The notes beneath the pieces were generated by a model. That model did no database searches, had not been told where the DNA came from, and was given only the letters and a program-made list of their open reading frames with translations. Of a stretch of DNA of 43,675 bases, positions 26,530 through 36,468 are shown in pieces (positions within the stretch are counted from its first letter, which is position 1; each line of letters opens with the position of its first letter). The position numbers and the translations under genes were made by a program. This DNA is from Symbiodinium natans (lineage: Eukaryota; Sar; Dinophyceae; Suessiales; Symbiodiniaceae): NCBI GenBank assembly GCA_905221605.1, contig CAJNDS010000634.1:57501-101175 (forward strand). Reading direction: 5' to 3'.

Positions 26530-26566
26530 CATGCATGCACAGCTGGCCTGGCTGCGCGTGCGGAGC
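26530..26566 (-). CDS. Possible Pro-rich exon
   Basis: CTTCAG|GCT then APHAQPGQLCMH. The donor is uncertain (GC at the CATGGC edge). Confidence 0.3.
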
Positions 26567-27034
26567 CTGAAGGTCTGTGGCTCGATCGGTTGGTTCTTTA
26601 AGCCTTGTAGGGTTTTAAGGGCTTTTCTAGGGGCATAAGAAGGGCTTTCGGGGCCTAACGGTTAGGGGCCGGGCTCAGAGGGTAAAAGGGACCCTAAACC
26701 CGCCCGTGCTTCGAGCAAGAAGCCAGGTCTCAAGAAAGACCCACAGTCCTTCCACCCAAGCATCAACATCGCACCAACAGCCCGACGTAAATTCTTTATG
26801 GTGTTGTCGGTAGGGGCCCACCTTAAACCCGAAAACCTTCACCCTGTACTATAGGTGCCCTAATGATTAGAATAGTTTTTTTTTGTCGGGGGGGGGGGGG
26901 GGTATTCAAGCATATACATATATATCATTATACATCATATATATATATATATACAGGGGGATGAGGGAATGCTATTAGAATTTTTCCGGCCACTGTATTA
27001 CACCAATAAGCCCTACACCCCTGATAGTCCCGGC

Positions 27035-27096
27035 CTTTGGCGCCACGGGCGCTTTCTTCACTGCAGGCGGCTGATTGGGCGGGTGCTGCGCCGAGC
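27035..27096 (-). CDS. Pro-rich exon
   Basis: CTAG|GCT or GCGCAG|CAC to AAG|GCCGGG. Residues SAQHPPNQPPAVKKAPVAPK. From the second acceptor it is 51 bases in phase 0. Typical unstructured Pro/Lys linker. Confidence 0.45.
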
Positions 27097-27472
27097 CTAG
27101 CCGGATCGCAGATACTGGGCTATGGACATGAAACTTAGGATTAGGGTTTAGGGTTTAGGGTTTAGGGTTGAGGGTTTGTTTAGATTTGTTTAGGGTTTAG
27201 GGTTTAGGGTTTAGGGTTCGGGGTTTAGGGTTTAGGGTTCAGGGCCTCGGATAGCAGTCGAGGATTCAGCGCTCAAGTGCTTCAGCGGACAAGGAGCTCC
27301 TTGTGATTTTGCCGAAACTCCGGCGACGAAAGCTTCAATCGAGTATGAGATCCATGTCATGAGAGGCCCTCTTGTTGCCAGAAGTCTCTCAGGGTTGTCC
27401 TAAACCCTAAACCCCGAAACCCTAAACCCTAACAGCGCGAGCAGGCTCTGCCGTGCCTTCGCTACGCCCGGC

Positions 27473-27511
27473 TTTGGGCGCGCGCTCCTCCACCATGGCC
27501 TGAACATTGGC
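27473..27511 (-). CDS. Exon (13 codons)
   Basis: CCTCAG|GCC to AAA|GCCGGG, phase 0: ANVQAMVEERAPK. Uses the same GC donor hexamer as the Pro-rich exon above it. Confidence 0.45.
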
Positions 27512-27596
27512 CTGAGGGGTTTAGGGTTTAGGGTTTAGGGTTTATAGTTGAGGGTTGTTTCACTTGAAGGTTCACGAGTAGTCATATAAATTGGGT

Positions 27597-27706
27597 GTTT
27601 CCGAAATTAGGGGTACCGTATATTGGGGTCCTTATTATAAGGGAATCTTACCATTTGGGGGTCCATTTCAGGGGTCCCCTATTTTCGGAAACCCCCAAAT
27701 CGAGTT
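27597..27706. mobile_element. Foldback element, family 2 (best copy)
   Basis: Begins GTTTCCGAAATTAGGGGTACC and ends GGGGTCCCCTATTTTCGGAAAC, so the two ends pair. The core reads TTGGGGTCCTTATTATAAGGG, then AATCTTACCATTTGGGGGTCC. The same core recurs at 14176, 17956, 18995, 28996, 29513 and 36976-37305. Non-coding. Confidence 0.65.
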
Positions 27707-27888
27707 GGACAGTTACAGGTCATGCAACCTATGCTATGATTAAGGCACATCGAATCTAGTTTTTCGCACTTTCAAGTTAGACCTCCATACGCTTCTGATG
27801 ATGTTGTTCTACATTCGGAAATTTTGTGGAGGGTCCATGTGACAAGCTCTTCACTTAGCCCATAGAGTCTACTCAAAAGGGAGTCTCA

Positions 27889-28019
27889 TTGGTTGCCCAG
27901 TAACCATATTAAAACAAGGGTACCAGATCAAAATAAGGGTACTTTTTTTGGGTTGGTTACTTTATCAGGCAACCTTGAACCAAAAAAAAGAGGCAACCAA
28001 GGGATCACTGGGCTACCAA
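27889..28019. mobile_element. Inverted-repeat element, family 1
   Basis: TTGGTTGCCCAGTAACC ... GGGATCACTGGGCTACCAA. Contains an internal 17-base partial duplication (AAGGGTACCAGATCAAAAT). Flanks do not match, so no target duplication survives. Confidence 0.65.
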
Positions 28020-28138
28020 CGTTATTTCTTTTCGTGTTCTTGTGGTGCGATCGAAACAAAAAACTAGTTGATTTCTGATGAAATGAATTTCTGATGAAAA
28101 CTGCGTCCGCACGCGTCATTAGCACAACCCGCAAAAAG

Positions 28139-28226
28139 GGACCCATATCATAGTATGGGTACCCTTTTTTGGGCTGCTCACTGTATTAGGGAAACTTGAA
28201 CCCAAGAAAAGATCACTGGGCTACCC
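28139..28226. mobile_element. Inverted-repeat element, family 1, left end altered
   Basis: The right half (GGGTACCCTTTTTTGGGC ... AAGATCACTGGGCTACCC) is clear, only 120 bases from the previous copy. The left terminal repeat is lost. Confidence 0.55.
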
Positions 28227-28247
28227 ATTAGAACACCCCCCTATCGC

Positions 28248-28304
28248 CTCCTTGAGCTGGTCCAAGCGCAGGGGCCCAGGGCTCTCCGCCTTGCGCTTGA
28301 TGCC
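28248..28304 (-). CDS. Exon (19 codons)
   Basis: CACTAAG|GGC to GAG|GCGATA (GC), phase 0: GIKRKAESPGPLRLDQLKE. Marks the change from Pro-rich to coiled-coil exons. Confidence 0.5.
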
Positions 28305-28739
28305 CTTAGTGCAAGCAAGGCCCCTCAACACCCTAAACCCTAAACACCCTAAGCCCGAAAGACCCTAAACACTAAATCCTAAACCCCCTAAGCCCGAAAA
28401 ACCCTAAAGACCCTAAATTGGCCCTCAAACGCCTGGGGCTCCCTGCCCCAACTTGCCCAGCCTCAGGTGCGGAAGTGCCGGGGCGGATTCAGGTGTTCTC
28501 GGAAAATCTTGGCGGGGCCTCAAGCGATTTCTGCATGTTTGGGTTTAGAGGTTAAGGGGTCCCTAAACCCTAAACCCTAAACCCTAAACCCTGAACCCTG
28601 AACCCTAAACCCTGAACCCTATGTCTGAGGGTTCCCTTGCCTAAACCAGAACCGTTAGCCCGCAGCTTGCTTGGCACCTGGCCGCTGGGCTTGGAGAGGC
28701 TTCGCCTGGGGCCTCACAAAGGCAAGAGAACGGGGCTTA

Positions 28740-28865
28740 GGAACCCTAAACCCTAAACCCTAAACCCTAAACCCTAAACCCTAAACCCTGAACCCTGAAC
28801 CCTGAACCCTGAACCCTGAACCCTGAACCCTAAACCCTAAACCCTGAACCCTAACCCCTAAACCG
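28740..28865. repeat. CCCTAAA/CCCTGAA array
   Basis: Six or seven CCCTAAA, then seven CCCTGAA, then CCCTAAA again. The block of one variant indicates local copying rather than independent mutation. Confidence 0.88.
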
Positions 28866-28995
28866 TCAGGCCTGAGCTTCTTTAGGCTTCGGAGCTGGAT
28901 GCAGCCTCATCTCAAAGACTCAGGCGCACTCCTACGTGGGTTTAGGGTTTAGGGTTTAGGGTTTAGGGTTTAGGGTGTTAGGGTGTTAGGGTGTT

Positions 28996-29072
28996 AGGGG
29001 TACCTTATTGGGGTCCTTGCTATAGGGGGATCCTACTGCTTGGGGGACTATATTCGGGGTCCCCTATTGTCG
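28996..29072. mobile_element. Foldback element, family 2
   Basis: TTAGGGGTACCTTATTGGGGTCC ... GGGGACTATATTCGGGGTCCCCTATTGTCG. Joined directly to a TTTAGGG block with TGTTAGGG variants. Confidence 0.55.
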
Positions 29073-29284
29073 TCTGAAGAGGCTGTCCCTCGTCCTTGAG
29101 CGCAGCTTCCAACCCCCAACATATGAAACCCCAAAGGCCTCCTAAACCCTCAATGGGGAGGTGGGGGGCGCTTTGTGTGCCCCAGGGCCCTAGGGTCACC
29201 CTTCTTCGTCTTCTGCAACCCACGAAGTCCAAGCTGCGAAAGCCGGATTGGGGAAAAGATCAGGGCCCCCTTGTAACCCTACTG

Positions 29285-29391
29285 ACTTGAAGATTCTTGG
29301 GCAATTAGAAGCCTATACGAAAGGTAACCTACATCATAACCTGAATAGAGGTGTCTCTAACCCTACTTTTGACTGCCCATGAACCTTCAAG
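29285..29391. mobile_element. Inverted-repeat element, family 3
   Basis: ACTTGAAGATTCTTGGGCA ... TGCCCATGAACCTTCAAG; the ends pair over about 18 bases. Confidence 0.6.
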
Positions 29392-29451
29392 GAATTCAGC
29401 AAAAACCGGCATTGGGCCACTCATAACCGATGCGGCAAGCATGCTCTCGGC

Positions 29452-29493
29452 AGATGGCTTCGTCTCTTGGGACTTTTCCTGGGCCCTCTCGAC
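29452..29493 (-). CDS. Coiled-coil exon (14 codons)
   Basis: GCTCAG|GTC to TCT|GCCGAG (GC), phase 0: VERAQEKSQETKPS. Confidence 0.5.
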
Positions 29494-29615
29494 CTGAGCA
29501 CGTGGTGGTTTCCGAAATTCGGGGTACCTTATTGGGGTTCTTGCTGTAAGGGAATCCTACCATTCTGTTTTTTTGTTGGGGGGGGGGTATTGTAGGGGCC
29601 GCTGGGGGACATGAC

Positions 29616-29648
29616 CTTCTTCTCCACACTAAGCCTGGCCCTTTGAGC
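29616..29648 (-). CDS. Coiled-coil exon (11 codons)
   Basis: TTGCAG|GCT to AAG|GTCATG, phase 0: AQRARLSVEKK. Confidence 0.45.
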
Positions 29649-29769
29649 CTGCAAGTCACCCCGAGCATTGCAAGGAGAGTCTAAGAAGACTAGGATGGCC
29701 CTTGAAACCCTCTGAAAAATATTCCTGAACAAGATCCTCATCAGGGAAAATGTACAATATCCCACGGGC

Positions 29770-29875
29770 CTACCCTAAACCCTATACCCTAAACCCTAAC
29801 CCCTAACCCCTAACCCCTAAACCCTAAACCCTAAACCCTAAACCCTAAACCCTAAACCCTAAACCCTAAACCCTG
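29770..29875. repeat. (CCCTAAA) array
   Basis: About 14 units, the first few reduced to CCCTAA-C. Confidence 0.9.
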
Positions 29876-30077
29876 ACCTAGAAGAGGAGGGCACCAAGCA
29901 CCGGGCTTCTGGAATCAAGGCTTCAAGGGCCTGGCAGATGCAAGCTCCTTGATGCTCAAAAGCCCTTGGCATGTCATCTCAAGCACCATGCCAATGGGCG
30001 GCAAGACTCAACCCTAAACCCTAAACCCAAAACTCGAAACCCTAAACCCTAAACCCTAAACCGCTTTGCTCGACTGC

Positions 30078-30140
30078 CTTCCTGTACTCCATGGCAAGGT
30101 GTATGGCCAGGTCAGCGTGCTTCTGCACAGCCTTCAGATC
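30078..30140 (-). CDS. Coiled-coil exon (21 codons)
   Basis: GTGCAG|GAT to AAG|GCAGTC (GC), phase 0: DLKAVQKHADLAIHLAMEYR, then K. Confidence 0.52.
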
Positions 30141-30357
30141 CTGCACAGGGTTTGGGGTTTAGGGTTTAGGGATTAGAAGGGATCTAGGGCCGGGGGTGGG
30201 GAGGGGGACGCATCATCCCGGGTCGCAGCCAAGGACCTCCAACCCCTGTCAAAGAACCTTGAACGAAATACGCAAACCTGCAAGGTTAAAATGGCATAGG
30301 GAGCATGCGTATAAGTATAATCAGGGCCAAACCCTAAACCCCAAACCCCAGGGGAGC

Positions 30358-30426
30358 CTCAGGAGTCCGTTTTGCCACGTCCGCCTTCAGCTTCGTGATC
30401 TCCTCAACCAGCTTGCTCTTTTCGGC
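30358..30426 (-). CDS. Repeat exon R1 (23 codons)
   Basis: TGGGAG|GCC to GAG|GCTCCC (GC), phase 0: AEKSKLVEEITKLKADVAKR, then TPE. One of six paralogous exons that each start AEK-KL-EE(I/N)-KLK and end in PE/PQ just before a GC or GT donor. Each exon adds about three heptads to the rod, so copy number sets rod length. Confidence 0.6.
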
Positions 30427-31225
30427 CTCCCAGGGCTTCAGGGTCAGGTTTGAGGGATTAGAGTTTAAGGTTTAGGGTTTAGGGGCGCTGGGCAAAGCGT
30501 TTTTTTTTTTTTTTTTTCCGGGGTTTCGGCTTAGGGGTTGCCAGAGCTTAGAGCTTTAGGGGTTTTGAGCTTAGAGGCTAAGGCTTTTTCGTGACAAGAT
30601 CTTACAACAGCAAACCACAACAGCAGCAAGAAGAAAACGGGCACAAGCCAAGATAGCACACCCGAAAGCCACCACTGGCAGCTTGGGATTCTCAATTTAG
30701 AATACGGGCCCTGATATCTTGGGTACGCAGACAGGACACGAATTTAGAACAACGCCCCATATGCTGTGGCTAGACAGAATTGCAGCATAGCGCAGCATTC
30801 TCGGAGTTTGGAGCTTGGAGTCTGGTGCGCTTGGCGAATGCTCGCGCAAGTCAGTCTATTGGACATGAACCCGGCCATTGCAGGTAAGCATTGCCATGGG
30901 TAGGTTTGAAGCGCAACAGGTAAGGCGTCGGTCTGTGAAGCGAGGCAAACCAGGCCATCAACTACAATGAGGTTCGTGACATCTCCCCAAAGCAGGCTGA
31001 AGTAGCGAAGCCGCAACAGAGCCGGTGACTTGAAAATAACCCTTCACCCTGAACCCTAAACTCTCTAAACTCCCTACCCTCCCTAAACCCTAAACCCTGA
31101 ACCCTAAACTCTCTAAACCCTAAAACATGCAGAGCCATGCCTTGGGAATCCGCTTTGACAGTTCAGCCTAAACCCTAAACCCCAAACCCGAAACCCGACA
31201 CCCGAAACCCTAAACCCCAGGGGGC

Positions 31226-31294
31226 CTCGGGAATCCGCTTTGACAGTTCAGCCTTCAGCTTCGTGATCTCCTCCAGCAGCTTGGCTTTCTCGGC
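31226..31294 (-). CDS. Repeat exon R2 (23 codons)
   Basis: TGGGAG|GCC to GAG|GCCCCC (GC), phase 0: AEKAKLLEEITKLKAELSKR, then IPE. Its last 28 bases are copied again at 31141-31168 without the rest of the exon. Confidence 0.6.
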
Positions 31295-31387
31295 CTCCCA
31301 GAATCTTCAGTCAAGCCCAAACTGGGGGGGGGTTACCCCTGTCTAGGGCTTAGGGTTTAGGGTTTAGGGTTTAGGATCCCCAAATAG

Positions 31388-31414
31388 CCCCCCCCCCCCC
31401 CCCCCCCCCCCCCC
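31388..31414. repeat. C homopolymer
   Basis: 27 uninterrupted C, next to a family-2 fragment (31415-31460). Length is unreliable in any assembly. Confidence 0.85.
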
Positions 31415-31480
31415 TTCTGATAAGGACCCCAAGCAGGTGCCCCTGAAGATCGTAAACCCCCAACTCCTTTTTCCCTTTCT

Positions 31481-31580
31481 TAGTTGTCCAGTAACCCTGG
31501 GGAACTAAAGGCTAACCTTTGGAATTATAAGGGGATTATATTGCCCCAAAAAGGTAAAGAGTTACCTGCTCTGCTACTAG
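31481..31580. mobile_element. Inverted-repeat element, family 1 (degenerate)
   Basis: TAGTTGTCCAGTAACCCTGG ... AGAGTTACCTGCTCTGCTACTA. Terminal pairing is weaker than in other copies. Confidence 0.42.
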
Positions 31581-31944
31581 GCTCTTAACCTCAAGCTGTT
31601 GGTGTGCCGGAAGATACCCTAAACCTGAATAACCCTAAACCCTAACCCCTAAGGCTCGAGCTGCTGGTGTGCTGGAAGATACTTCGCAGGCACATTTTAG
31701 TTTCGGGGCTCTGCATTCTCATCGGAGCACGGCCCATCTTCACCCGACCCCCAGAAAGGCGTAGAGGTACCGCTAGCTTCTTCGCATGGAACTTCTTACA
31801 AGGATTCCTAGCCCCCTAAACCCTAAACCCTAAACCCTAAACCCTAAACCCTAAACCCTAAACCCTAAACCCTTAATTAACCCTAAACCCTAAACCGGTC
31901 AGAACACACCCCCCCAAGGTTCGTGCAGACATGCTGAGCTGGAC

Positions 31945-32019
31945 CTCTGGAACCTGCTTCGCCGTCGAGGCTGCAGACTTCAGCTTCGAAATCTCCTCAG
32001 TCAACTTGGTCTTCTCGGC
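31945..32019 (-). CDS. Repeat exon R3 (25 codons)
   Basis: GCCTAAT...CAG|GCC to GAG|GTCCAG, phase 0: AEKTKLTEEISKLKSAASTA, then KQVPE. Two codons longer than its sisters and the only one with a GT donor. Confidence 0.58.
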
Positions 32020-32022
32020 CTG

Positions 32023-32103
32023 GATTAGGGTTTAGGGTTTAGGGTTTAGGGTTTAGGGTTTAGGGTTTAGGGTTTAGGGTTTAGGGTTTAGGGTTTAGGA
32101 TTT
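32023..32103. repeat. (TTTAGGG) array
   Basis: Eleven units on the high side of R3; CCCTAAA (31814-31895) lies on the low side, so the exon is framed by inverted arms. Confidence 0.92.
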
Positions 32104-32834
32104 ATGGTTCGGGTTTAGGGCGTGGGAGGTGCAAGCTGTCGTGGCGTCGCCAGCCACTCCCCTTATGAATCTCGGCTCCGTGACCCCTTAGCACATCGTA
32201 GCACCCCCTACTTCCCCAGGCTTCGATAGAAGCTCTGCCAGGTCTGACGGTATGAAGGTCTGAGTACTCATGGGAAGGGAGCAGGGTAACTGTAGCATTG
32301 CCTTCTTTGGGGCAATTACAACTCGAACTCCTCCTCCTCCTCCTCCTGAACCTCCAAGTAAGGCTCAGCAAGGGCTTCAACCCAATGAATGCCAAAGCCC
32401 TAAACCCCATACAGCCCCGACGTAAACCCCAAACCGTACTTGCTCAGGCCAGTCCTAAACCCCACAAAGCTCCCCAAAGCCCCTATCTCACAAACGAGGG
32501 CAGACTCGTCATTGACTCTGCGTTTCGTGGCAGGGATACTGTTGATGATACAAATCCTGCATCAGCAGTCAAGACAACCAAGTCACCTCCCAAGTCCTCA
32601 TTTTCATATTGACGAAGTGCACAGCGAGATCAGCGCCGCGGACCAGCTACTTAGGTTAGAGCCGCCAGAATTCACGTGACTGTGATGTGTGCAATCTTGT
32701 CTGTTGTGGGAAGAATCTTGGGTTCATGTTCATCGCCAGCCTCCTATATCGTTGACGAAAACCGACGCTCCGAATTGCGGTGTCCAATATACGACCTGAA
32801 GACCCGCTTATCGCGGTTTGCGGCTTGGGCGAGC
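32104..32834. other. Spacer, open on both strands, unassigned
   Basis: GC-balanced unique DNA with several overlapping open frames of 70-110 codons on each strand, none with splice-phase support or recognisable motifs. A (TCC)n tract lies at 32330-32348. Confidence 0.35.
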
Positions 32835-32858
32835 CTCCAGCAACTTGGCTTTCTCTGC
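32835..32858 (-). pseudogene. Truncated repeat exon (8 codons)
   Basis: CGCGAG|GCA then AEKAKLLE and immediately GAG|GCTCGC. It matches the first eight residues of R2 exactly, but the rest is missing, and the GAG codon now sits next to a GC donor. It is either a decayed seventh copy or a working mini-exon. Confidence 0.4.
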
Positions 32859-33384
32859 CTCGCGGTGTTTGAACCACACGCGCTATGTGTTTTTTTGTCT
32901 AGCAGGACGTTCTGTAAACCAAGAGGCCCAGTCATATTGGGGCTCTGCATCCTCATTGAGTCGTGTAGACAGGCCCTGGACCCCGAAACCCAAGCACATA
33001 CTTCACTACAAACTCCAAGACCCTAACATCCCAACCCATAAATTGATAAGCCTCTGCTCAATTAATACCCTGAACTTCAACACCGAAACGAGAAAAACCC
33101 TTAAACTACCAAAGCGCTCGACTTCACAACCTCAACTAAGGACTTGCACGGTGTTAACCCTAGGCAATGAACCCTCTAAACCCTCACCTGAATTACTTGA
33201 AGGTTCATGGGTAGTTATAAATGGGATTTTGCACATTTTTGTTTAAAAGGGCTTCTGACGGAATCAGGGCCTCCTCTGATTCCTAGCCCTAAACCCTAAA
33301 CCCTAAACCCTAAACCCTAAACCCTAAACCCCAAGCCCTACTTATACTACCCATTTAACCTTTAAGTCAGGTACAGCCGACGGC

Positions 33385-33453
33385 CTCCGGAACTCGCTTT
33401 GCCATGTCCGACTTCAGCTTCACAATCTCCTCGTTCAGCTTGGTCTTGTCGGC
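33385..33453 (-). CDS. Repeat exon R4 (23 codons)
   Basis: CTCAAG|GCC to GAG|GCCGTC (GC), phase 0: ADKTKLNEEIVKLKSDMAKR, then VPE. Confidence 0.6.
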
Positions 33454-34277
33454 CTTGAGCAGAAGACTCTGGTTTGGGGTGTAGGGTTTAGGGTTTAGGG
33501 TTTGGGGGTTAGGGTTTAGGGTTTAGGGTCTAGGGTCTAGGGTTCCTTCTTTGCACGATGATGTGCACGAGTGCGCGGTGCCTGTCACGATTCACTGTGT
33601 GTCATGGGCAGACGACTCTGTTAAAGGAGGTAGGTGCGGTTTCACGAAGAAGGACTGGCTCGACAGATGGAGATGGATCACTGAAGTCTGAGATTCACTC
33701 GCAAGCCCTACTTCGGAGTAGACCCCGGAAAAAAAGGTATCCCTAAACCCTAAACCCTAAACCCTAAACCCTAAACCCTAAACCCTACACCCTACACCCT
33801 AAACCCTAATTCCTAAACCCTACAATGGGAACCTAGAACCAAAAAAAGTATTGAAGTTTAGCACTCCAAAACCCAGCAAGCCGACTTGCGGGCTGCAGCT
33901 CGAGACCGCTGTGTGCTCTCTGCAAGTTGCGCGGGTTTAGGGTTTAGGGTTTAGGGTTTAGGGTTTAGGGTTTAGGGTTTAGGGTTTAGGGTTTAGGGTT
34001 TAGGGTCCTTGAACATATCTGCTATCGCGTGCGCAACATCTGCAAAACCAGAGGCACGGTCATAGGCCGAATGAGTATTGTTTGAACTGACATGTCAGAG
34101 TATGCCACTCGTTCTCGTGCCCTTGCTCCTTCTCACTGACCACCACTCGACACACGTAACCCAAAATCAACAGCCGCTTGAACCCCAAACCCTAAACCTT
34201 AGACCCTGAGCCCTAAACCCCAAACCCTCAACACGAAGCCCTAAACCCCAAACCCTAACCTGAATTCAGGTACAGCC
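33454..34277. other. Intron-like spacer
   Basis: TTTAGGG text 33478-33545, CCCTAAA 33740-33815, TTTAGGG 33932-34008, CCCTAAA-like 34180-34260. The stretch 33550-33735 is open on both strands but unassigned. Confidence 0.45.
33932..34008. repeat. Perfect (TTTAGGG) array
   Basis: Eleven units; mid-intron between R4 and R5. Confidence 0.92.
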
Positions 34278-34343
34278 CTCGGGAACTCGCTTTGCTTCGG
34301 CCTTTAGCTTCGCAATCTCCTCAGTCAACTTGGTCTTCTCAGC
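34278..34343 (-). CDS. Repeat exon R5 (22 codons)
   Basis: CAG|GCT then AEKTKLTEEIAKLKAEAKRV, ending PE. At the donor position it has GAG|GGCTGT where R4 has GAG|GCCGTCGGCTGT: six bases were lost and the GC donor with them. It may be mis-spliced, or use the upstream GAA|GCAAAG. Confidence 0.55.
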
Positions 34344-34653
34344 CTGCCCGGGTTCTTTAGATTATGGTTTGAGGTTTAGGGTTTAGGGTTTGGGATTGAG
34401 GATCCCTAAACCCTAAACCCGGCGTTTAGACCGCGCACCCCTAGACCCTGTCCAATCTAGCCGATAAGCGCCCACACCTAAACTTCCGAATGCGAATCCC
34501 CTCCCACAGGCTTTTTCAGCGTTTAGGGTTTGCATGGGGCTTAGGGTTCCTAAACCCTAAACCCTGAACCATGAACCCTAAACCCTAAACCCTATACCCC
34601 AAACCCTAAACCCTGAACCCTGAAGCTAAACCCGTTGAGGAGGGTTCCTGAGC

Positions 34654-34722
34654 CTGTGGGACGCTCCTTGCCGCATCCGACTTCAGCTTCGCATTTTCTT
34701 CCGCCAATTTTGCCTTCTCGCC
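34654..34722 (-). CDS. Repeat exon R6 (23 codons)
   Basis: GTTCAG|GGC to CAG|GCTCAG (GC), phase 0: GEKAKLAEENAKLKSDAARS, then VPQ. The most diverged member and the first on the minus strand. Confidence 0.58.
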
Positions 34723-34762
34723 CTGAACGCGCGCGAGATGGGACTCTAGGTGTTCCAAACTC

Positions 34763-34845
34763 CGGGTTTAGGGTTTAGGGTTTAGGGTTTAGGGTTTAGG
34801 GTTTAGGGTTTAGGGTTTAGGGTTTAGGGTTTAGGGTTTAGGGCT
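34763..34845. repeat. (TTTAGGG) array
   Basis: Eleven to twelve units on the high side of R6. Confidence 0.92.
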
Positions 34846-36065
34846 TCTCCTAAACCCCAAAACTGTGTTGTTCTGGCGGGTTCTCTCTAAACCCAAAAAG
34901 CTTCAAGGGGTTTGGACGGTTTGGAGGTTCCCCCTAGACCCTAAACTTCAGAGCTTTGGGGGTTCTAGGGTTTGGGAGATGTTGGGGGCGTGAGGGTATT
35001 GCTTACAGGTTTTGGGGCTGGTTTAGGGTTCACAGGCATTTGAGAAAGTTGCATAATTGGGCTTAGCTGAGCTGGTGAGCTTGACGTTCAGTGGGCATTG
35101 AGTGTCTCAGGCTGCGACATTCACCAAATCAAGGCGCTTTTGTCCCAGCCTCAGCTGAACAGGAATTTGGGGTCAATAAGGGAGACATATCTTGGAGACC
35201 CCATGCGTTATGGCTTCCTGGTATGTCTTGGAGTGCCAGCCAAGGAAGGTCCATGGCAACGCTTCAGTAAGCAACACGGCTATCTCTCTGCTGTATTGCC
35301 CTGTCGTTACGGTCGGCAATACAGGACAGGGGTTGGATGAAGTTTGGCAAAACCCGTTGATAGAACCCAGCGGGGGCTCTTTCTAGCAGCATAGCCTGCG
35401 AACGAGTGTCTCACTTCCCCTAAACCCTAAACCCTACAGCCTAAACCCTAAACCCTAAACCCGAAACCCTAAAGGCGAGGACCATGCAATGTTCCGCGAA
35501 TGACCAGCGAAGGACCGGTGGCTACGCTCTAACAGTGCTTTGGGGGCGGTAGGGTTAAGATGAAGCACCACAAACTGCCTCAAGGGTTTAGGGTTTGGGG
35601 CTTAGGGTTTATGGTTGAGACCGGGGAGCTTTCCAAGGACTTCTTGCAAAATGTCCATAAAAAAAGCCAAACACCTGCACCCCTAAACCCTAAAACGCCT
35701 GAAGCTGTAAGAACCTAAAACCCAAACACGCCGAACACCTGAAACCCTAAACGCTAAAATGCTTAAAGCTCTGAAAGCCTAAAACCTAAACACGCTGAAC
35801 ACCTGAAACCCTAAACCCAAAACTGCCTTTAGCCCTTCAGCCTAACATGCTCAAAGGACCTAACACCGCCGAACACGCAAAACCTAAGCGCCCCAAACGC
35901 ATAGACTCCTAAAAGCCCAAACGCCTAATCTAGGGGTCGGAATAATTACTAATAGTCTTCCCTTATGCTCCCTATACAAATAGACTATAGTAGCCCCCTA
36001 ACACCCAATTCTTTTTGTTAAGGCCCCTGTATTATCCTAAAACCCAACAGGTCGCTTCGGGGCTC
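34846..36065. other. Long spacer
   Basis: Open plus-strand frame 35098-35340 (CDIHQIKALLSQPQL, SKQHGYLSAVLPC) is protein-like but unsupported. 35680-35930 is degenerate AAACCCTAAACGCC text. 35935-36020 is a short AT-rich foldback (GAATAATTACTAATAGTC), similar to 12780-12835. Possible mini-exons near 35470 and 35605 are not firm. Confidence 0.35.
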
Positions 36066-36104
36066 AGGCTTCTTCAGGTCTTCATTGGCTTTCAGCCGCT
36101 TCTC
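36066..36104 (-). CDS. Coiled-coil exon (13 codons or more)
   Basis: CTCAAG|GAG then EKRLKANEDLKKP; a GA donor (CCT|GAGCCC) gives phase 0, but the frame stays open past it. Confidence 0.4.
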
Positions 36105-36468
36105 CTTGAGGCCCCGGTGTTTAGGGTTTAGGGTTTGTTTTGGGTAGGGTAGATAGTCCATGGACTGGGGTTTAGGTCTGGGGGTTTTTAAGGTTTGTTC
36201 AGGAGTTAGGGCTCAACATCACCGCCGGCGCATCTTAGAGCAACGGAAGAGGCGACCAAAAGACAGTCTAGAACACGCCACACAAACCAAGAGGAATGAG
36301 ACGTTTGTTGCATATGATCTCGGTTACACTCGTTGCCATCTACCCGCCAAGGTGCTGAGATCCAGTGAGTAGCTTTGTTTCATGGCTCCAAAGAAACGCT
36401 ATCTCGTCAGAACGGCGAAGCCTCGATCACTGCGACTGAAAGTGAATCCACCATTCGTCGTCGCGCCG

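Larger units (their letters stand above)
28305..29451. other. Spacer with repeats and one weak exon candidate
   Basis: A frame near 28464-28507 (KIFREHLNPPRHF) and another near 28876-28915 are too uncertain to list. Also present are CCCTAAA/CCCTGAA arrays (28560-28620, 28740-28865), a TTTAGGG block (28938-28990), a family-2 copy (28996-29072) and a family-3 copy (29285-29391). Confidence 0.45.
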
